The notes: generated by a model from the sequence alone, not told the origin. 64,000 nt of DNA from Nematostella vectensis (GCF_932526225.1 NC_064041.1:1500699-1564698); one strand, 5' to 3'; shown: positions 20,297 to 32,112, numbered from the stretch's first letter. Numbers and translations are program-made.

Positions 20297-23200
20297 AAGT
20301 ACAAACTCGCAAAAAAGCAAAATACAAACTCGCAAAAGCAGAATACAAACTCGCAAATGCAAAATACAAACTAAAATGCAAAATACAAACATGCAAATGC
20401 AAAGTAAAAAATAACTAACGCAAAGTACAAACTCGCAAAAGCAAAATACAAACTCGCAAAAGCAAAATACAAACTCGCAAATGCAAAATACAAACTAAAA
20501 TGCAAAATACAAACATGCAAATGCAAAGTAAATAATAACTAACGCAAAGTACAAACTAGCAAAAGCAAAGTACAAACCCGCAAAAGCAAAATACAAACAC
20601 GCAAAAGCTAAATACAAACTCGCAAATGCAAAATACAAACACGCAAAAGCAAAATACAAACTCGCAAAAGCAAAATACAAACACGCAAAAGCTAAATACA
20701 AACTCGCAAATGCAAAATACAAACACGCAAAAGCAAAATACAAACTCGCAAAAGCAAAATACAAACACGCAAAAGCAAAATACAAACTCGCCAAAGCAAA
20801 ATACAAACACGCAAAAGCAAAATACAAATTCGCAAAAGCAAAATACAAACACGCAAAAGCAAAATACAAACTCGCAAAAGCAAAATACAAACACGCAAAA
20901 GCAAAATACAAACTCGCAAAAGCAAAATACAAACACGCAAAAGCAAAATACAAACTCGAAAATGCAAAGTACAAACTGGCAAATGCAAAGTACAAACTCG
21001 CAAATGCAAAATACAAACTCGCAAAAGCAAAATACAAACTCGCAAAAGCAAAATACAAACTCGCAAAAGCAAAATACAAACTAGCAAAAGCAAAATACAA
21101 ACTTGCAAAAGCAAAATACAAACTCGCAAAAGCAAAATACAAACTCGCAAAAGCAAAATACAAACTCGCAAAATCAAAATACAAACTCGCAAAAGCAAAA
21201 TACAAACTCGCAAAAGCAAAATACAAACTAGCAAAAGCAAAATACAAACTTGCAAAAGCAAAATACAAACTCGCAAAAGCAAAATACAAACTCGCAAAAG
21301 CAAAATACAAACTGGCAAATGCAAAATACAAACACGCAAAAGCAAAATACAAACTCGCAAAAGCAAAATACAAACTCGCAAAAGCAAAATACAAACTCGC
21401 AAAAGCAAAATACAAACTCGCAAAAGCAAAATACAAACTCGCAAAAGCAAAATACAATCTCGCAAATGCAAAATACAAACTCGCAAAAGCAAAATACAAA
21501 CTCGCAAAAGCAAAATACAAACTCGCAAAAGCAAAATACAATCTCGCAAATGCAAAATACAAACTCGCAAATGCAAAATACAAACTCGCAAATGCAAAAT
21601 ACAAACACGCAAATGCAAAATACAAACACGCAAAAGCAAAATACAAACTCGCAAAAGCAAAGTACAAACTCGCAAAAGCAAAATACAAACTCGCAAAAGC
21701 AAAATACAATCTCGCAAATGCAAAATACAAACTCACAAAAGCAAAATACAAACTCGCAAAAGCAAAATACAATCTCGCAAATGCAAAATACAAACTCGCA
21801 AAAGCAAAATACAAACTCGCAAAAGTAAAGTACAAACTCGCAAATGCAAAGTAAAAACTCGCAAAAGCAAAATACAAACTCGCAAAAGCAAAATACAAAC
21901 TCGCAAAAGCAAAATACAAACTTGCAAATGCAAAATACAAACTCGCAAAAGCAAAATACAAACTCGCAAAAGCAAAATACAATCTCGCAAATGCAAAATA
22001 CAAACTCGCAAAAGCAAAATACAAACTCGCAAAAGCAAAATACAAACTCGCAAAAGCAAAATACAATCTCGCAAATGCAAAATACAAACTCGCAAATGCA
22101 AAATACAAACTCGCAAATGCAAAATACAAACACGCAAATGCAAAATACAAACACGCAAAAGCAAAATACAAACTCGCAAAAGCAAAGTACAAACTCGCAA
22201 AAGCAAAATACAAACTCGCAAAAGCAAAATACAATCTCGCAAATGCAAAATACAAACTCGCAAAAGCAAAATACAAACTCGCAAAAGCAAAATACAATCT
22301 CGCAAATGCAAAATACAAACTCGCAAAAGCAAAATACAAACTCGCAAAAGTAAAGTACAAACTCGCAAATGCAAAGTAAAAACTCGCAAAAGCAAAATAC
22401 AAACTTGCAAATGCAAAATACAAACACGCAAAAGCAAAATACAAACTCGCAAAAGCAAAATACAAACTCGCAAAAGCAAAATACAAACTCGCAAAAGCAA
22501 AGTACAAACTCGCAAAAGCAAAATACAAACTCGCAAAAGCAAAATACAAACTCGCAAAAGCAAAATACAATCTCGCAAATGCAAAATACAAACTCGCAAA
22601 AGCAAAATACAAACTCGCAAAAGCAAAATACAAACTCGCAAAAGCAAAATACAAACTCGCAAATGCAAAATACAAACTCGCAAATGCAAAATACAAACAC
22701 GCAAATGCAAAATACAAACACGCAAAAGCAAAATACAAACTCGCAAAAGCAAAGTACAAACTCGCAAAAGCAAAATACAAACTCGCAAAAGCAAAATACA
22801 ATCTCGCAAATGCAAAATACAAACTCACAAAAGCAAAATACAAACTCGCAAAAGCAAAATACAATCTCGCAAATGCAAAATACAAACTCGCAAAAGCAAA
22901 ATACAAACTCGCAAAAGTAAAGTACAAACTCGCAAATGCAAAGTAAAAACTCGCAAAAGCAAAATACAAACTCGCAAAAGCAAAATACAAACTCGCAAAA
23001 GCAAAATACAAACTTGCAAATGCAAAATACAAACACGCAAAAGCAAAATACAAACTCGCAAAAGCAAAGTACAAACTCGCAAAAGCAAAATACAAACCTG
23101 CGAAAGCAAAATACAAACTAGCAAAAACAAATACAAACTTGCAAAAGCAAAATACAAACTAGCAAAAACAAATACAAACCCGCAAAAGCAAAATACAAAC

Positions 23201-23995
23201 TCGCAAAAGCAAAATACAAACTCGCAAAAGCAAAATACAAACCCGACAAAGCAAAATACAAACTCGCAAAAGCAAAGTACAAACTCGCAAATGCAAAATA
23301 CAAACTCGCAAAAGCAAAATACAAACTCGCAAAAGCAAAGTACAAACTCGCAAAAGTAAAGTACAAACCCGCGAAAGCAAAATACAAACTCGCAAAAGCA
23401 AAATACAAACTCGCAAAAGCAAAATACAAACTCGCAAAAGCAAAATACCAACTCGCAAAAGCAAAATACAAACTCGCAAAAGCAAAATACAAACACGCAA
23501 AAGCAAAATACAAACTCTCAAAAGCAAAATACAAACTCGCAAAAGCAAAATACAAACTCGCAAAAGCAAAATACAAACTCTCAAAAGCAAAATACAAACT
23601 CGCAAAAGCAAAATACAAACTCGCAAAAGCAAAATACCAACTCCAAAAAGCAAAATACCAACTCGCAAAAGCAAAGTACAAACTCGCAAAAGCAAAGTAC
23701 AAACTCGCAAAAGCAAAATACAAACTCGCAAAAGCAAAATACAAACTCGCAAAATCAAAATACAAACTCGCAAAAGCAAAGTACAAACTCGCAAAAGCAA
23801 AGTACAAACCCGCGAAAGCAAAATACAAACTCGCAAAAGCAAATTACAACTCGCAAAAGCAAAATACAAACTAGCAAAAGCAAAATACAAACTCGCAAAA
23901 GCAAAGTACAAACTCGCAAAAGTAAAGTACAAACTCGCAAAAGCAAAATACAAACTCGCAAAAGCAAACTACAAACTTGCAAAAGCAAAGTAATA
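20297..23995 (+). repeat. 21-bp minisatellite, about 175 units
   Basis: The unit is AAAGCAAAATACAAACTCGC plus one A, with variants (AATGC for AAAGC, CACGC for CTCGC, AGTAC for AATAC). Because 21 is a multiple of three and the unit lacks stops in several frames, it creates long spurious frames on both strands. One on the minus strand runs over 870 codons as a seven-residue repeat (LYFAFAS). Blocks of several hundred bases recur inside the array. It sits directly before copy 1 of the dispersed repeat at 23,996. Confidence 0.97.
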
Positions 23996-25545
23996 CATAG
24001 ATTTAGGCACTGCCTAAAGGCGGAGCCAGCATTGAACACCTTTTGTGTTGGCTGATCGAGGTATTTTTGGGGGATCTGATTCAGCTCTTTACTGAAATTT
24101 ATTTATCGTACCAACCAAATGGATCCAGGCCTTATTCAATAATTGAAATTATGCAGTACATTAAAGTTAACAAACACAATTCCTGGTGTGAATGTGTCTG
24201 TCAAAGTTGTCAAGAGTCTTATGGTAAATTCTTATGTCCCATCATAGAAGTTCCATTATGAATATTTGTTTTATCAAAACAATACTCTGACAAGCTTTGC
24301 CCTTGTGCAGAATACGCCATGGATGTTACAGATATTACAGTATGGCATCTGTTTAGATGCCATACTGTAATTTTTATGTATTGATTTAGTGGCGATTCTC
24401 TCCTTCATTGGACCGGATATTCAGAAAAATGTCTGAAAATTAAAATCCACAAATATATCTCCTTTCATGTATAACGTATTGGTGCACCCAATCTTTACTA
24501 TATAGTGGCCTTGTTGTTGGTGGCCTACTCCAAAATGAATGCAATGAAGAAAAAACATTGAATTTGGAAGGAAATCCTAAAAAAATATCTAAGGCATCAC
24601 TGATAGTGCTAAAATGCTAGCTTCCAATTTCAGCTAACTTCTATGTTTGGGGTAGAGAGGAAACAGCAAAGAATATCAATTGACTAAAAAAATAGTCGAG
24701 AAGAAATAAAGGAAATTAACTCAACTTGAAAGGTTTGGTGAAAAAATATAACAGTAATGAAAATAATTTGATTGAGCATTTCTTGGCATTTCCCCTTTCC
24801 CATTATCTTAACCCTTTCACCACCACAGGCCTCTAAAGAGGCCATGTCTATGCTATCCAAGTTATGTGAACAGAATTCTATTATATAAAAAGAACTTCCT
24901 TGGTTCATAAAAGAATTTAAAAAGAACTTGGTTCCTTGGTTCATAAAAGAGTGACATTTCTTTCAAAAGAATCTTTTCATCAAGACATTTATAATCTGAC
25001 TAATTTCCACAACTATTTGAAAAAAAATAAACACATGAGATGCAAGATGCAGACAATAACAACAATACATATTGGCAATAGGAGTTGAAATTTTTTTTTA
25101 TCCTCGGTAAGGAAAATTTCTCTTGTAAGTTGAAAAAGATGCTGTATCTTCTAAGGATATGTACCTTCTTAGGACTAAGAGCACAGGATATAAGGACAAA
25201 TGTCTTCTTTAGCAGTATATGACAAATGCAACACGATATTGGTTAGCCTTTATGAAATATTTCAACAAAATCAAAAATAAAGATAGAAAAAAGAACAAAG
25301 AATGAAAGAAGCTAAGTACTCGCATTCTCAAAGCAAACAAAAAGGACAACAAAAAGCCCAATAACTGTTATATCATCGCATGACAAAATATTTTTACCCT
25401 TGCTCCGTGCTCAAATTTTGCCGCCATTACGGGGCCGAGTGGAGCCTGGGAGTTGCGCGGCTGGCTGACTGGCTGGCTGGCGAGTGACACCACAGGGTAC
25501 CCGCGCAATGACCACAAAACCAAGTCGCATAGTTTAAATGCTTTC
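23996..25545. repeat. Dispersed repeat family, copy 1
   Basis: This copy begins with a head containing the palindrome TTAGGCACTGCCTAA followed by GCGGAGCC. It ends with GACCACAAAACCAAGTCGCA plus TAG. The same order of words occurs at 48,676-51,121 (copy 2), including GCATTGAACACC, ATTCAGAAAAATGT, a GCTGTATCTTC block and a TCAGCCTTTAT-like block. No intact protein is visible. The shared defined ends suggest a non-autonomous transposon of about 1.5-2.4 kb. Confidence 0.65.
24334..24371. repeat. Perfect 17-bp hairpin inside dispersed repeat copy 1
   Basis: ATTACAGTATGGCATCT (24,334-24,350) pairs perfectly with AGATGCCATACTGTAAT (24,355-24,371) across a GTTT loop. In copy 2 near 49,115 only the right arm (GTCATACTGTAAT) is conserved, so the hairpin is specific to this copy. 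Confidence 0.9.
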
Positions 25546-25685
25546 CAACGTAACAACGTGCAGTTGGAAAACGTTTTCGTTACGGTTCTGAGTATGTGTT
25601 ATCACATTACGTGATCTTTTGCTTAAATATAACAACTATTTTTATTTTGTAAGATTACGTAACTACTTTAGCACTACATAGAGAT

Positions 25686-26224
25686 ATGATAATTATTTCA
25701 TCTCATGTTGGAGGCATGTTGGACGCTAGTACCACTGCGATTTTGAGTAACGCGAAACTGACCGTTATGACCGATAAAAGTGAAATCATATCGGAGCTTA
25801 AATGTTTCTTATCTACTGAACTTGGGAATTTCCAAATTGAGTTGAAACGGCAAAGCGAAGAATCTGTTGAATCGGCGGTTAAGAAATTTCGAATTGAGAA
25901 TTCTGCTCGTCACGTTTTCAAGGCCAAAGGCAATGAAGACAGTATGGCCATCAAGAGAAGTTGGCGTACGTGTTGGATTCGGCAACCCAAAATCTTCACG
26001 GTGGACAATTGCTCAAAGTGAAGAATGCACTTGATGAAGGTAAGGCGCTAAGTCGCATGAATCATATTGTCTTGGCAGATTTGTATGGTTGGGACTTTAT
26101 CTCTGAGTATAAGCAGGATCCTATGGCAGAAGACGGTGGAGATGAAAAGCGTATTCGCAAAGTACTCAAATATGTTCACTCCGCTAGGGAGAAAAAAAAG
26201 GCTGACAAGGCGAAGAAAGCCTAG
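25686..26224 (+). pseudogene. DIRS-like retroelement gag, frameshifted
   Basis: Two overlapping plus-strand frames (25,686-26,021 and 25,961-26,224) look like halves of one gag-type protein. The first is helical and acidic. The second ends with WDFISEYKQDPMAEDGGDEK followed by RIRKVLKYVHSAREKKK. That acidic-to-basic ending (EDEKRIRKA type) is typical of gag-like proteins in DIRS elements as I know them. A frameshift near 25,970 separates the halves. Downstream frames supply the zinc knuckle and reverse transcriptase. Confidence 0.6.
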
Positions 26225-26287
26225 AGGTTTAGGTCAGATAATAGACGTTTTTCTTCATCTCCTAATGTTGGTTCTTTATTCAATTCT

Positions 26288-27088
26288 ATGAGCGGATGCT
26301 ATCTTTGTGGAAAATCGGATCATTTCTGGAGAAATTGTTCCCGATCAACAAGATTCCCGAATGCATCAAATAACGGAGGAAATCAGTGGCAGGCTCGCCA
26401 AGCTCCACAGCTCTCAACTGCCTCCGCCGGAGGAAATCAGTGGCAGGCTCGCCAAGCTCCACAGCTCTCAACTGCCTCCGCCGGAGGAAATCAGTGGCAG
26501 GCTCGCCAAGCTCCACAGTTCTCAACTGCCTCCGCCGGAGGAAATCAGTGGCAGGCTCGCCAAGCTCCACAGTTCTCAACTGCCTCCGCCGGAGGAAATC
26601 AGTGGCAGGCTCGCCAAGCTCCACAGTTCTGCCTCCGCCACCTACATGCCACCGCAAGGAAGCAAGTGATGAGAGGTTTGACCGTACTCCTCTTTGATAA
26701 ATCAGGTGACATTAGTCTTATAGATGAGTACAAACGTGCTGATGTGACTCAGTCTTCAACTCCTGGCGAGTCTGTTCAAGGCCGCATTTCGGCATCCAAC
26801 GCCTGGTGGTTCAAGAATTTACAACTGTCAGCTCTTGTTATTGGAGTTCTTTTGAGCGGCTACATGATTCCTTTTGTTTGTTTTCCTCCGTCATGCTATT
26901 TCAAGAACAACAGAAGTGCTTTAGATAATGTAGAATTTGTCGCTCAGGCAATTAATGATTTATTGTTTAACAAGTATGCTGTAGAAGTGTTTTTTAGACC
27001 TTATTGTTGTAATCCACTTTCAGTAGTTTGCGGTCGCAAATTGCGTTTGGTTCTTGATCTTAGTAGATCAGTTTGTCAAGAAATTTAA
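26288..27088 (+). pseudogene. DIRS-like zinc knuckle, 18-residue repeats and start of reverse transcriptase
   Basis: One open frame encodes a CCHC knuckle at its start (CYLCGKSDHFWRNC). Five copies of an 18-residue repeat (GGNQWQARQAPQ...) follow. After that come an N-terminal reverse-transcriptase region with GRISASNAWWF, SGYMIPFV and NPLSVV...KLRLVLDLSR, all recognisable DIRS/Ngaro-type RT landmarks. The frame ends near 27,088 and coding continues in another frame, so the polyprotein is broken. The knuckle would bind retroelement RNA. The repeats are a local 54-bp expansion. Confidence 0.65.
26375..26630 (+). repeat. 54-bp in-frame tandem repeat, about 4.7 copies
   Basis: Units start at 26,375, 26,429, 26,483, 26,537 and 26,591. 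They differ only by a C/T change in CTCTCAACTG or TTCTCAACTG and a truncated last unit. Each encodes 18 residues rich in Gln and Ala beside the zinc knuckle. Near-identity implies recent expansion in an otherwise decayed element. Confidence 0.95.
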
Positions 27089-28370
27089 GTTTAAATATGA
27101 AGGAATTTGGGCTTTCGTCCGCCTGTTTTTTATTTACTAAGATGTTTAAGCCACTTCTTGCTCAATGGAGAAGTTTTGGTATTTTTGCCATTCTGTATAT
27201 TGATGACGGAATTTTTGGTTGCAGATCTGCTAAATTTGCAAGCTCTCTGGTTAAGTCAGACCTCCACAATTCTGAATGGAAATTTAGTGTTGAGAAATCG
27301 GACTGGGAGCCACGGCAGCTTGGTGAATGGCTGGGTATTGTTATAGATACAATAAGAATAAATTTTGTCGTTCCCGATAAGAAAATTTCTAAATTGAAGT
27401 CTAAATTGACTACACTCATTGACGAGTTTCCTAACCTTAGTGTTAGGGGTGTGGCTAGTATAGCGGGGTTCGTGATGTCCCTCGGTTGCTATAGGGCCTA
27501 TCGCCCGGTTGTTTACACGACAGATGTATTTTTTTTTGCTGAGACAAGAAATTCATGGAATGATGTGCTTTTTGCACCAGAAGGAGTTTTGCATGAGCTA
27601 AAATTCTGGTGGTCTCATGTCGAAGCATTTAACGGCTATCATATCAATAGACCTTTGTCGTCTAGCGCAGTTTTAACCTGCGATGCCAGTGGTTCTGGTT
27701 ACGGTGCGCATATCGCTTTTAATGGCGATCAGAGTATTTGCTCTGGGGTGTGGGATGAAACTCAAAAGAGAGAGCTCTTCTTCAAGGGAGTTGTTGGCTA
27801 TATTGTTAGCCCTCAAAAGCTTTAAGAGCGTCGTTGCGGGAAATAAGGTAAAGATCTTTTCAGATAACCAGAATGTGGTTCGTATAGTGCACAACGGTAG
27901 TCATGTACCACATCTGCAGCATATTGCTCAGTATTTTTTATTTTTATATGACTTACCGCGTTTCCTTTCAGGCTCAATGGATACCAAGAGCTGAGAATCA
28001 GTTTGCCGACTATTCAAGTCGTATTGTTGACCCAGATAATTGGATGATAAATCCGAAGCTATTTTAGCTGGTTTCTAATATATGGGGGCCATATGACGTG
28101 GATAGAATGCCTTGTCATTATAATTCTCATCTGCCCCGTTTCAATTCAAAATTCTGGTGTCCTGGTACAGAAGCAGTAGATTGTTTCACCCAAGATTGGG
28201 GAAACAAGTGTAACAATTACCTCCTTGTTTAATTAGCGCAGTTTTGTTTCATATGCAGTTCTGCAATGCTAAGAGTACTTTAATTGTGCCAGAATGGAAG
28301 TCCGCCCCATTTTGGCCTTTATTGTGTTCACAGGAACGTACTTAGCGGAACGATCTGTCGGAGTTGTTTT
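27073..28370 (+). pseudogene. DIRS-like reverse transcriptase/RNase H remnant
   Basis: The frame from 27,073 carries the RT catalytic box ILYIDDGIFG, the downstream EWLGIVIDT and a VPDKKISKLKSKL block, then RNase H with LTCDASGSGYGAH. A frameshift near 27,790 moves RNase H into another frame (SSRELLAILLALKSF, FSDNQNVVRIV). A third reading gives FADYSSRIVD and, after a stop, GPYDVDRM, PRFNSKFW and TEAVDCFTQDW to about 28,240. These sites match the RT-RNase H order of tyrosine-recombinase (DIRS) retroelements. The tyrosine recombinase itself is not seen. Multiple stops make the element inactive. Confidence 0.75.
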
Positions 28371-28442
28371 CTTTTTAAACTTTGAAAACCTTTTTCATTG
28401 TTGAATTTAATTTATACTTTAGTACTTACGCCAGGGAATAAA

Positions 28443-28476
28443 TATATAGGTTTAGGCACTGCCTAAAAGCGGAGCC
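28443..28476 (+). repeat. Solo head of the dispersed repeat (copy 3 head)
   Basis: TTTAGGCACTGCCTAAAAGC then GGAGCC, as at the starts of the copies at 23,996 and 48,676, but the following sequence differs. It abuts the 3' end of the DIRS remnant. Confidence 0.85.
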
Positions 28477-28746
28477 AGAATGACTTTTTTCAGCATAAAC
28501 TTGTGTAGAACCCCCCTTCCCTGCATTTTTCTTTACATAAAAAAGTTCTCACTCTAGAAGCAAGTAAAATATAAAGCTGTTTTTGTGGATGTGAATCATT
28601 AATAGCTTTGCACATCTGTCAACACTTAAATAATGTCATGCTTGTAATACAGGAAAATACAGGGAAATGCAAAGAAATACAGGAGAAAACATGGTAAACC
28701 AGGGAAATACAGGAAAATAAAGAAGATATTAGAATAATATATATAA

Positions 28747-28780
28747 TATATAGATTTAGGCACTGCCTAAAAGCGGAGCC
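28747..28780 (+). repeat. Solo head of the dispersed repeat (copy 4 head)
   Basis: TAGATTTAGGCACTGCCTAA followed by AAGCGGAGCC, after an (AT)n stretch. The body of the repeat does not follow. Confidence 0.85.
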
Positions 28781-29414
28781 TGCGTGGATGCACTTTTTAG
28801 CAATACTTGTAGCAAATTTAAGGATATAGGGGATGCAAACTAGCTTTGGAGTAGTTTTATTTTATATCCATTTCCAAGTAAATCCTGGTGTCTTGGGTAC
28901 ATTACTAATTTCTGCCATGACCCCCACCCCCTGGGGTTTAACTCTCCAAAAAAGTAGATGGGTGTAGATAATCATCTTTTAGGGTGTAAACTTCACCCAA
29001 CTACTATCCCTCAGGGGGTGTTTAATGGTTATTCTGATACTGCTATCCTTTAGGGGTATCAAATTAATGAATTTTTTGTATTCAATAACAACTAATATAT
29101 TTACCTCCCTCCACTCCACCAGGAAGACTACCCAGGATTATGATGGATGAATGAATTGAATTGAGCACGAGAATAACAATAAATACTTTTATTAACAAAT
29201 GGGTGCCTTTTAGAGAATGCTTGTTTTTATTATCATTGTGCAAATGCACCATTATTTGACATGAAAAAGTCAAAGCTGAGATCCAGCAGTATGGGATTGC
29301 TTTTAGTAGGAAAGTGGTGTATACACGTAAGTAGGAAAAATGCATGATGTTAAAAAAGGTGTTATTCTGAATTATTAAGAAATCATGGCTTTTAATTTAA
29401 AAGCATTTATTTAG

Positions 29415-29735
29415 GCTGGTGTCTTATCACATATAATTTGGTTGTGAAAAATTGTGCAAGCCATAATAGAAATAATATTGTATTGACACAGGAAATTAAA
29501 ATGGTTCATTCAAAATTATTCATTTTTAAAGTTAGGCTCGTGTCCTATCCTTTATAATTTGGCTATGAAAAATTGTGCACACCACAATATGAATATTGCA
29601 ATGACAAAAAATAAATAAAATGGTTCATTCAAAAAGTATTCATGTATAAAATTATGCTTGTGTCTTATCATTGATAATTTGGCAATGAAAAATCATGCAC
29701 AACCTAATAAAATATTGTATTGTCATGAGAACCTA
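29415..29735 (+). repeat. Tandem repeat, unit about 115 bp, three degenerate copies
   Basis: Each unit carries GTGTCTTATC or GTGTCCTATC, TATAATTTGG or GATAATTTGG, a GAAAAATTGTGCA-like word and a TATTGTATTG- or TATTGCAATG-like word. The first two units also end with AAAATGGTTCATTCAAAA. Function is unknown. Confidence 0.7.
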
Positions 29736-29791
29736 TTGGTTATTTAGATCAAGAATAATAAAATATAACGGGTTAGGATATTTTTGAAATA

Positions 29792-29994
29792 TATATTATA
29801 CACCTATTTCAAACAAGCTATTGCATTGGAGGATCAATGTGTGGTAATACTGATTGGTTCATTCAAAAGACACACAAAAAGAAACATGGGTAGGCTTTGA
29901 TCTATGCTTATTTGTTGGCTCATTTGATATCTTTGAAGCACTGCAGTTCGTGACATTGGTATTGTAACCTCATTTGAAATAGGTGTATAATATA
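29792..29994. repeat. Inverted-repeat element (MITE-like), 22-bp arms
   Basis: TATATTATACACCTATTTCA plus AA (29,792-29,813) is the exact reverse complement of 29,973-29,994. The 203-bp span has no coding. This is typical of a small non-autonomous DNA transposon, although I cannot confirm a target-site duplication. Confidence 0.75.
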
Positions 29995-30033
29995 AAATAA
30001 TATATGTTAAAACATGTATTAATAAAGAGACAA

Positions 30034-30135
30034 CAGTTTGTCTACCACGTAACAGTTAACTAATTTCCATATTTAGAGGAGGCACCTAAAGCACTCCCCT
30101 AAATATGGAAATCAATATATGTGGAAGACAAACTG
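30034..30135. repeat. Long foldback (102 bp), possible structured RNA or MITE
   Basis: CAGTTTGTCTACCAC (30,034-30,048) pairs with GTGGAAGACAAACTG (30,121-30,135) with one mismatch. ATTTCCATATTTAG (30,063-30,076) pairs perfectly with CTAAATATGGAAAT (30,099-30,112), and this inner stem extends inward by about five more pairs (AGGAG with CTCCC, one mismatch). The result is a long hairpin with a central loop of about 12 nt. Confidence 0.8.
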
Positions 30136-31611
30136 CTTGGCCCCACCACTGCTGCCGCCTACAGCTGCATCACCTCTTTTTATCTTGTTGTTATTCTTCT
30201 CTATAAAAAAGGATGAGAGAAGTATCAAATTATATATTTTCCAAATGTTAGGGCTCACCTAAAATACACCAATAACACCATCTAGAATCTATGTATCATA
30301 TCAGCATAAGTTCATGGGTATCAATTAATTAATGTGTCATGTAAATATGTAATTTTTTTTTATTTTATGCTGTAATTGACACACAACAACCTTGCAAAAC
30401 ATCTTTGAGAACTGAGGGGAAAAAAGCATAAATGTGTCAGATAAATAAGACCTGACTGAAATCATTTAGCCATATTTCTTTCATAGTATCAAAGTAAATT
30501 GGGTTCATTTACACCAAAATATTGATATACAGCTTACTTTTTAAATAATTTATAAGTGTTTTTTTTACACTTACCTCATTAAGTGGGAAAAAAGGAATTA
30601 AAACCTACCTGGTCCCCCTAAAGAAAAAAGCTCTTATGTTGTATGCAAAGTAAAGAAGGATTTCAGAAATACAAACCTTACTTTGTGTTAGAATATCTTT
30701 CTCCATGTTTATAATCAGCAATGAGTCAAATGTAAAACAGTTTAGAATCTAACCTTCAGTGTGTCTACAATTAGTGTATGTAGCATCTATACATTCATCT
30801 GGTATCTGCAAATTATATAGTCTGCTAATAGGACTTTATGCTTGTACTCCTGGATTTCAAAATAGTACACCTGTCATGTACAGTATCTTTCATTGAAAAT
30901 TGTTGTGCAAAAATTGTTGATATTTTAACTATAAAAGGGGTAACATCAAAACTTTGAAACTTTTAGAAATATGACAGATCACCACCTACAATATGTATGT
31001 ATGTATACGAGATTTAACTAAAACACAACTATAATATTTATTAAACATCTGAGGTAACAAAAACACAACTATCATAATTATGCATTATTTTATGCAACAA
31101 AAACTATAATAATTATGCATTATATTTTGGGTGCCAAAACTAAACCCAACTATGATATTTATGCAATATTTGAGGTGACAAGAAATAAGACAACTATTAT
31201 ATTTTGAAATATTTGGGTTGACAAAAACAAACACGTCTATAATATTTCTCTTCCGGATAGGCCTTTTGATTACTGTACACGAAGTTTACACACAATTATA
31301 ATGCAGAACGAGAATTTCACTCAACAGAATTGGGCTTAACAGTTTCAGCTTATTATGCATTTTACACAACCAAGCTAAGTATGCCACATCTGGCATACTT
31401 AGCTTGATAAATAAACTAAATGACAAATAAACTAATTCTGCATTACTGATTCTAGTTTGCTTTGTTTGAGATTTGCTCTTACTCTCAATAGAAAATGATA
31501 GCCTTAGTCCAAGATGAAGAAAGAAAACAAATAAGAATATCGATACAATTACAAAAGAATATCGATACAATATAGACATTATTTTACTCAAAGAAAACTC
31601 ACCAACAAAAG

Positions 31612-32026
31612 CGGTAGTAGTGGAGGGCTGCCTCTGTTGTTTTCTCCGGAGTCTAGACGGCCTCTGTCGCTCACGAGTCCTTTCTCTTTGCCTTCGAGCA
31701 AACAAGCTGTCTTCTGCCATCATTGCACGCTGGGCGTTGAGTGTTTCTAAGTTTCTCTGCCTCTTACGAGCTCTCTGCTCGTCATCTAGTTCGCACTCAG
31801 AGTCCTTTTGCCCTTTCCGGACTCTTTGCTTATCACTTCACCTGTACTCGGAGCTCGTCTGTCTTTTTCGCATTCTTTGCTCCTCGGTGAGTACAAGGTC
31901 ACGCGCTCTCTTCCGAGCTCTTTGTTCTTCTGTCAACCCTCGTGGCCTGCGTGACCTTTCCTCCTCATTATTTCGCCCCTCCCCTCTTCTTGGTTCTTCT
32001 TCAACTATTATAGATCGAAACGAGAT
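31612..32026 (-). pseudogene. Exon encoding basic EQRARKR-type tandem repeats
   Basis: Minus-strand reading gives four degenerate repeats of about 16-17 residues (LTEEQRARKRARDLV, LTEEQRMRKRQTSSEYR, SDKQRVRKGQKDSECE, LDDEQRARKRQRNLET), then an Arg/Gln-rich tail. The exon ends at a donor-like GCTTTTGTTG|GTGAGT near 31,611. One in-frame stop lies between repeats two and three. Such charged TEEQRARR-type repeats occur at the N-termini of transposon helicases and other expanded invertebrate proteins, so a mobile-element origin is possible. The upstream ATGGCGG motif at about 32,100 on the same strand suggests a promoter. Confidence 0.4.
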
Positions 32027-32091
32027 GACATGATATGAAAATTAGCCCAATGGTATAAAATATACCTAAAAAGTAAACACAAGCGCGCGCA

Positions 32092-32112
32092 AGACTACCG
32101 CCATCTTGTTTT
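32092..32112 (-). promoter_or_regulatory. YY1-type initiator motif (minus strand)
   Basis: On the minus strand CAAGATGGCGGTAG lies just upstream of the basic-repeat exon. AAGATGGCGG is the well-known YY1-like downstream promoter element of animal housekeeping promoters. The surrounding GCGCGC-rich bases within AT-rich DNA support a promoter, but no transcript evidence is available. Confidence 0.4.

Larger units (their letters stand above)
28781..31611. other. AT-rich non-coding region with tandem and foldback repeats
   Basis: No convincing gene is visible. The region includes a three-copy tandem repeat (29,415-29,735), an inverted-repeat element (29,792-29,994) and a long foldback (30,034-30,135). 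At 31,000-31,240 there are degenerate repeats of an ACAACTATAATATTTATGC-like word. Confidence 0.6.

Noticed and set aside
20495-23116. Minus-strand frame of over 870 codons (seven-residue aromatic repeat)
   Set aside because: It is produced by a 21-bp satellite that is open in several frames on both strands; there is no start context, domain or splice evidence.
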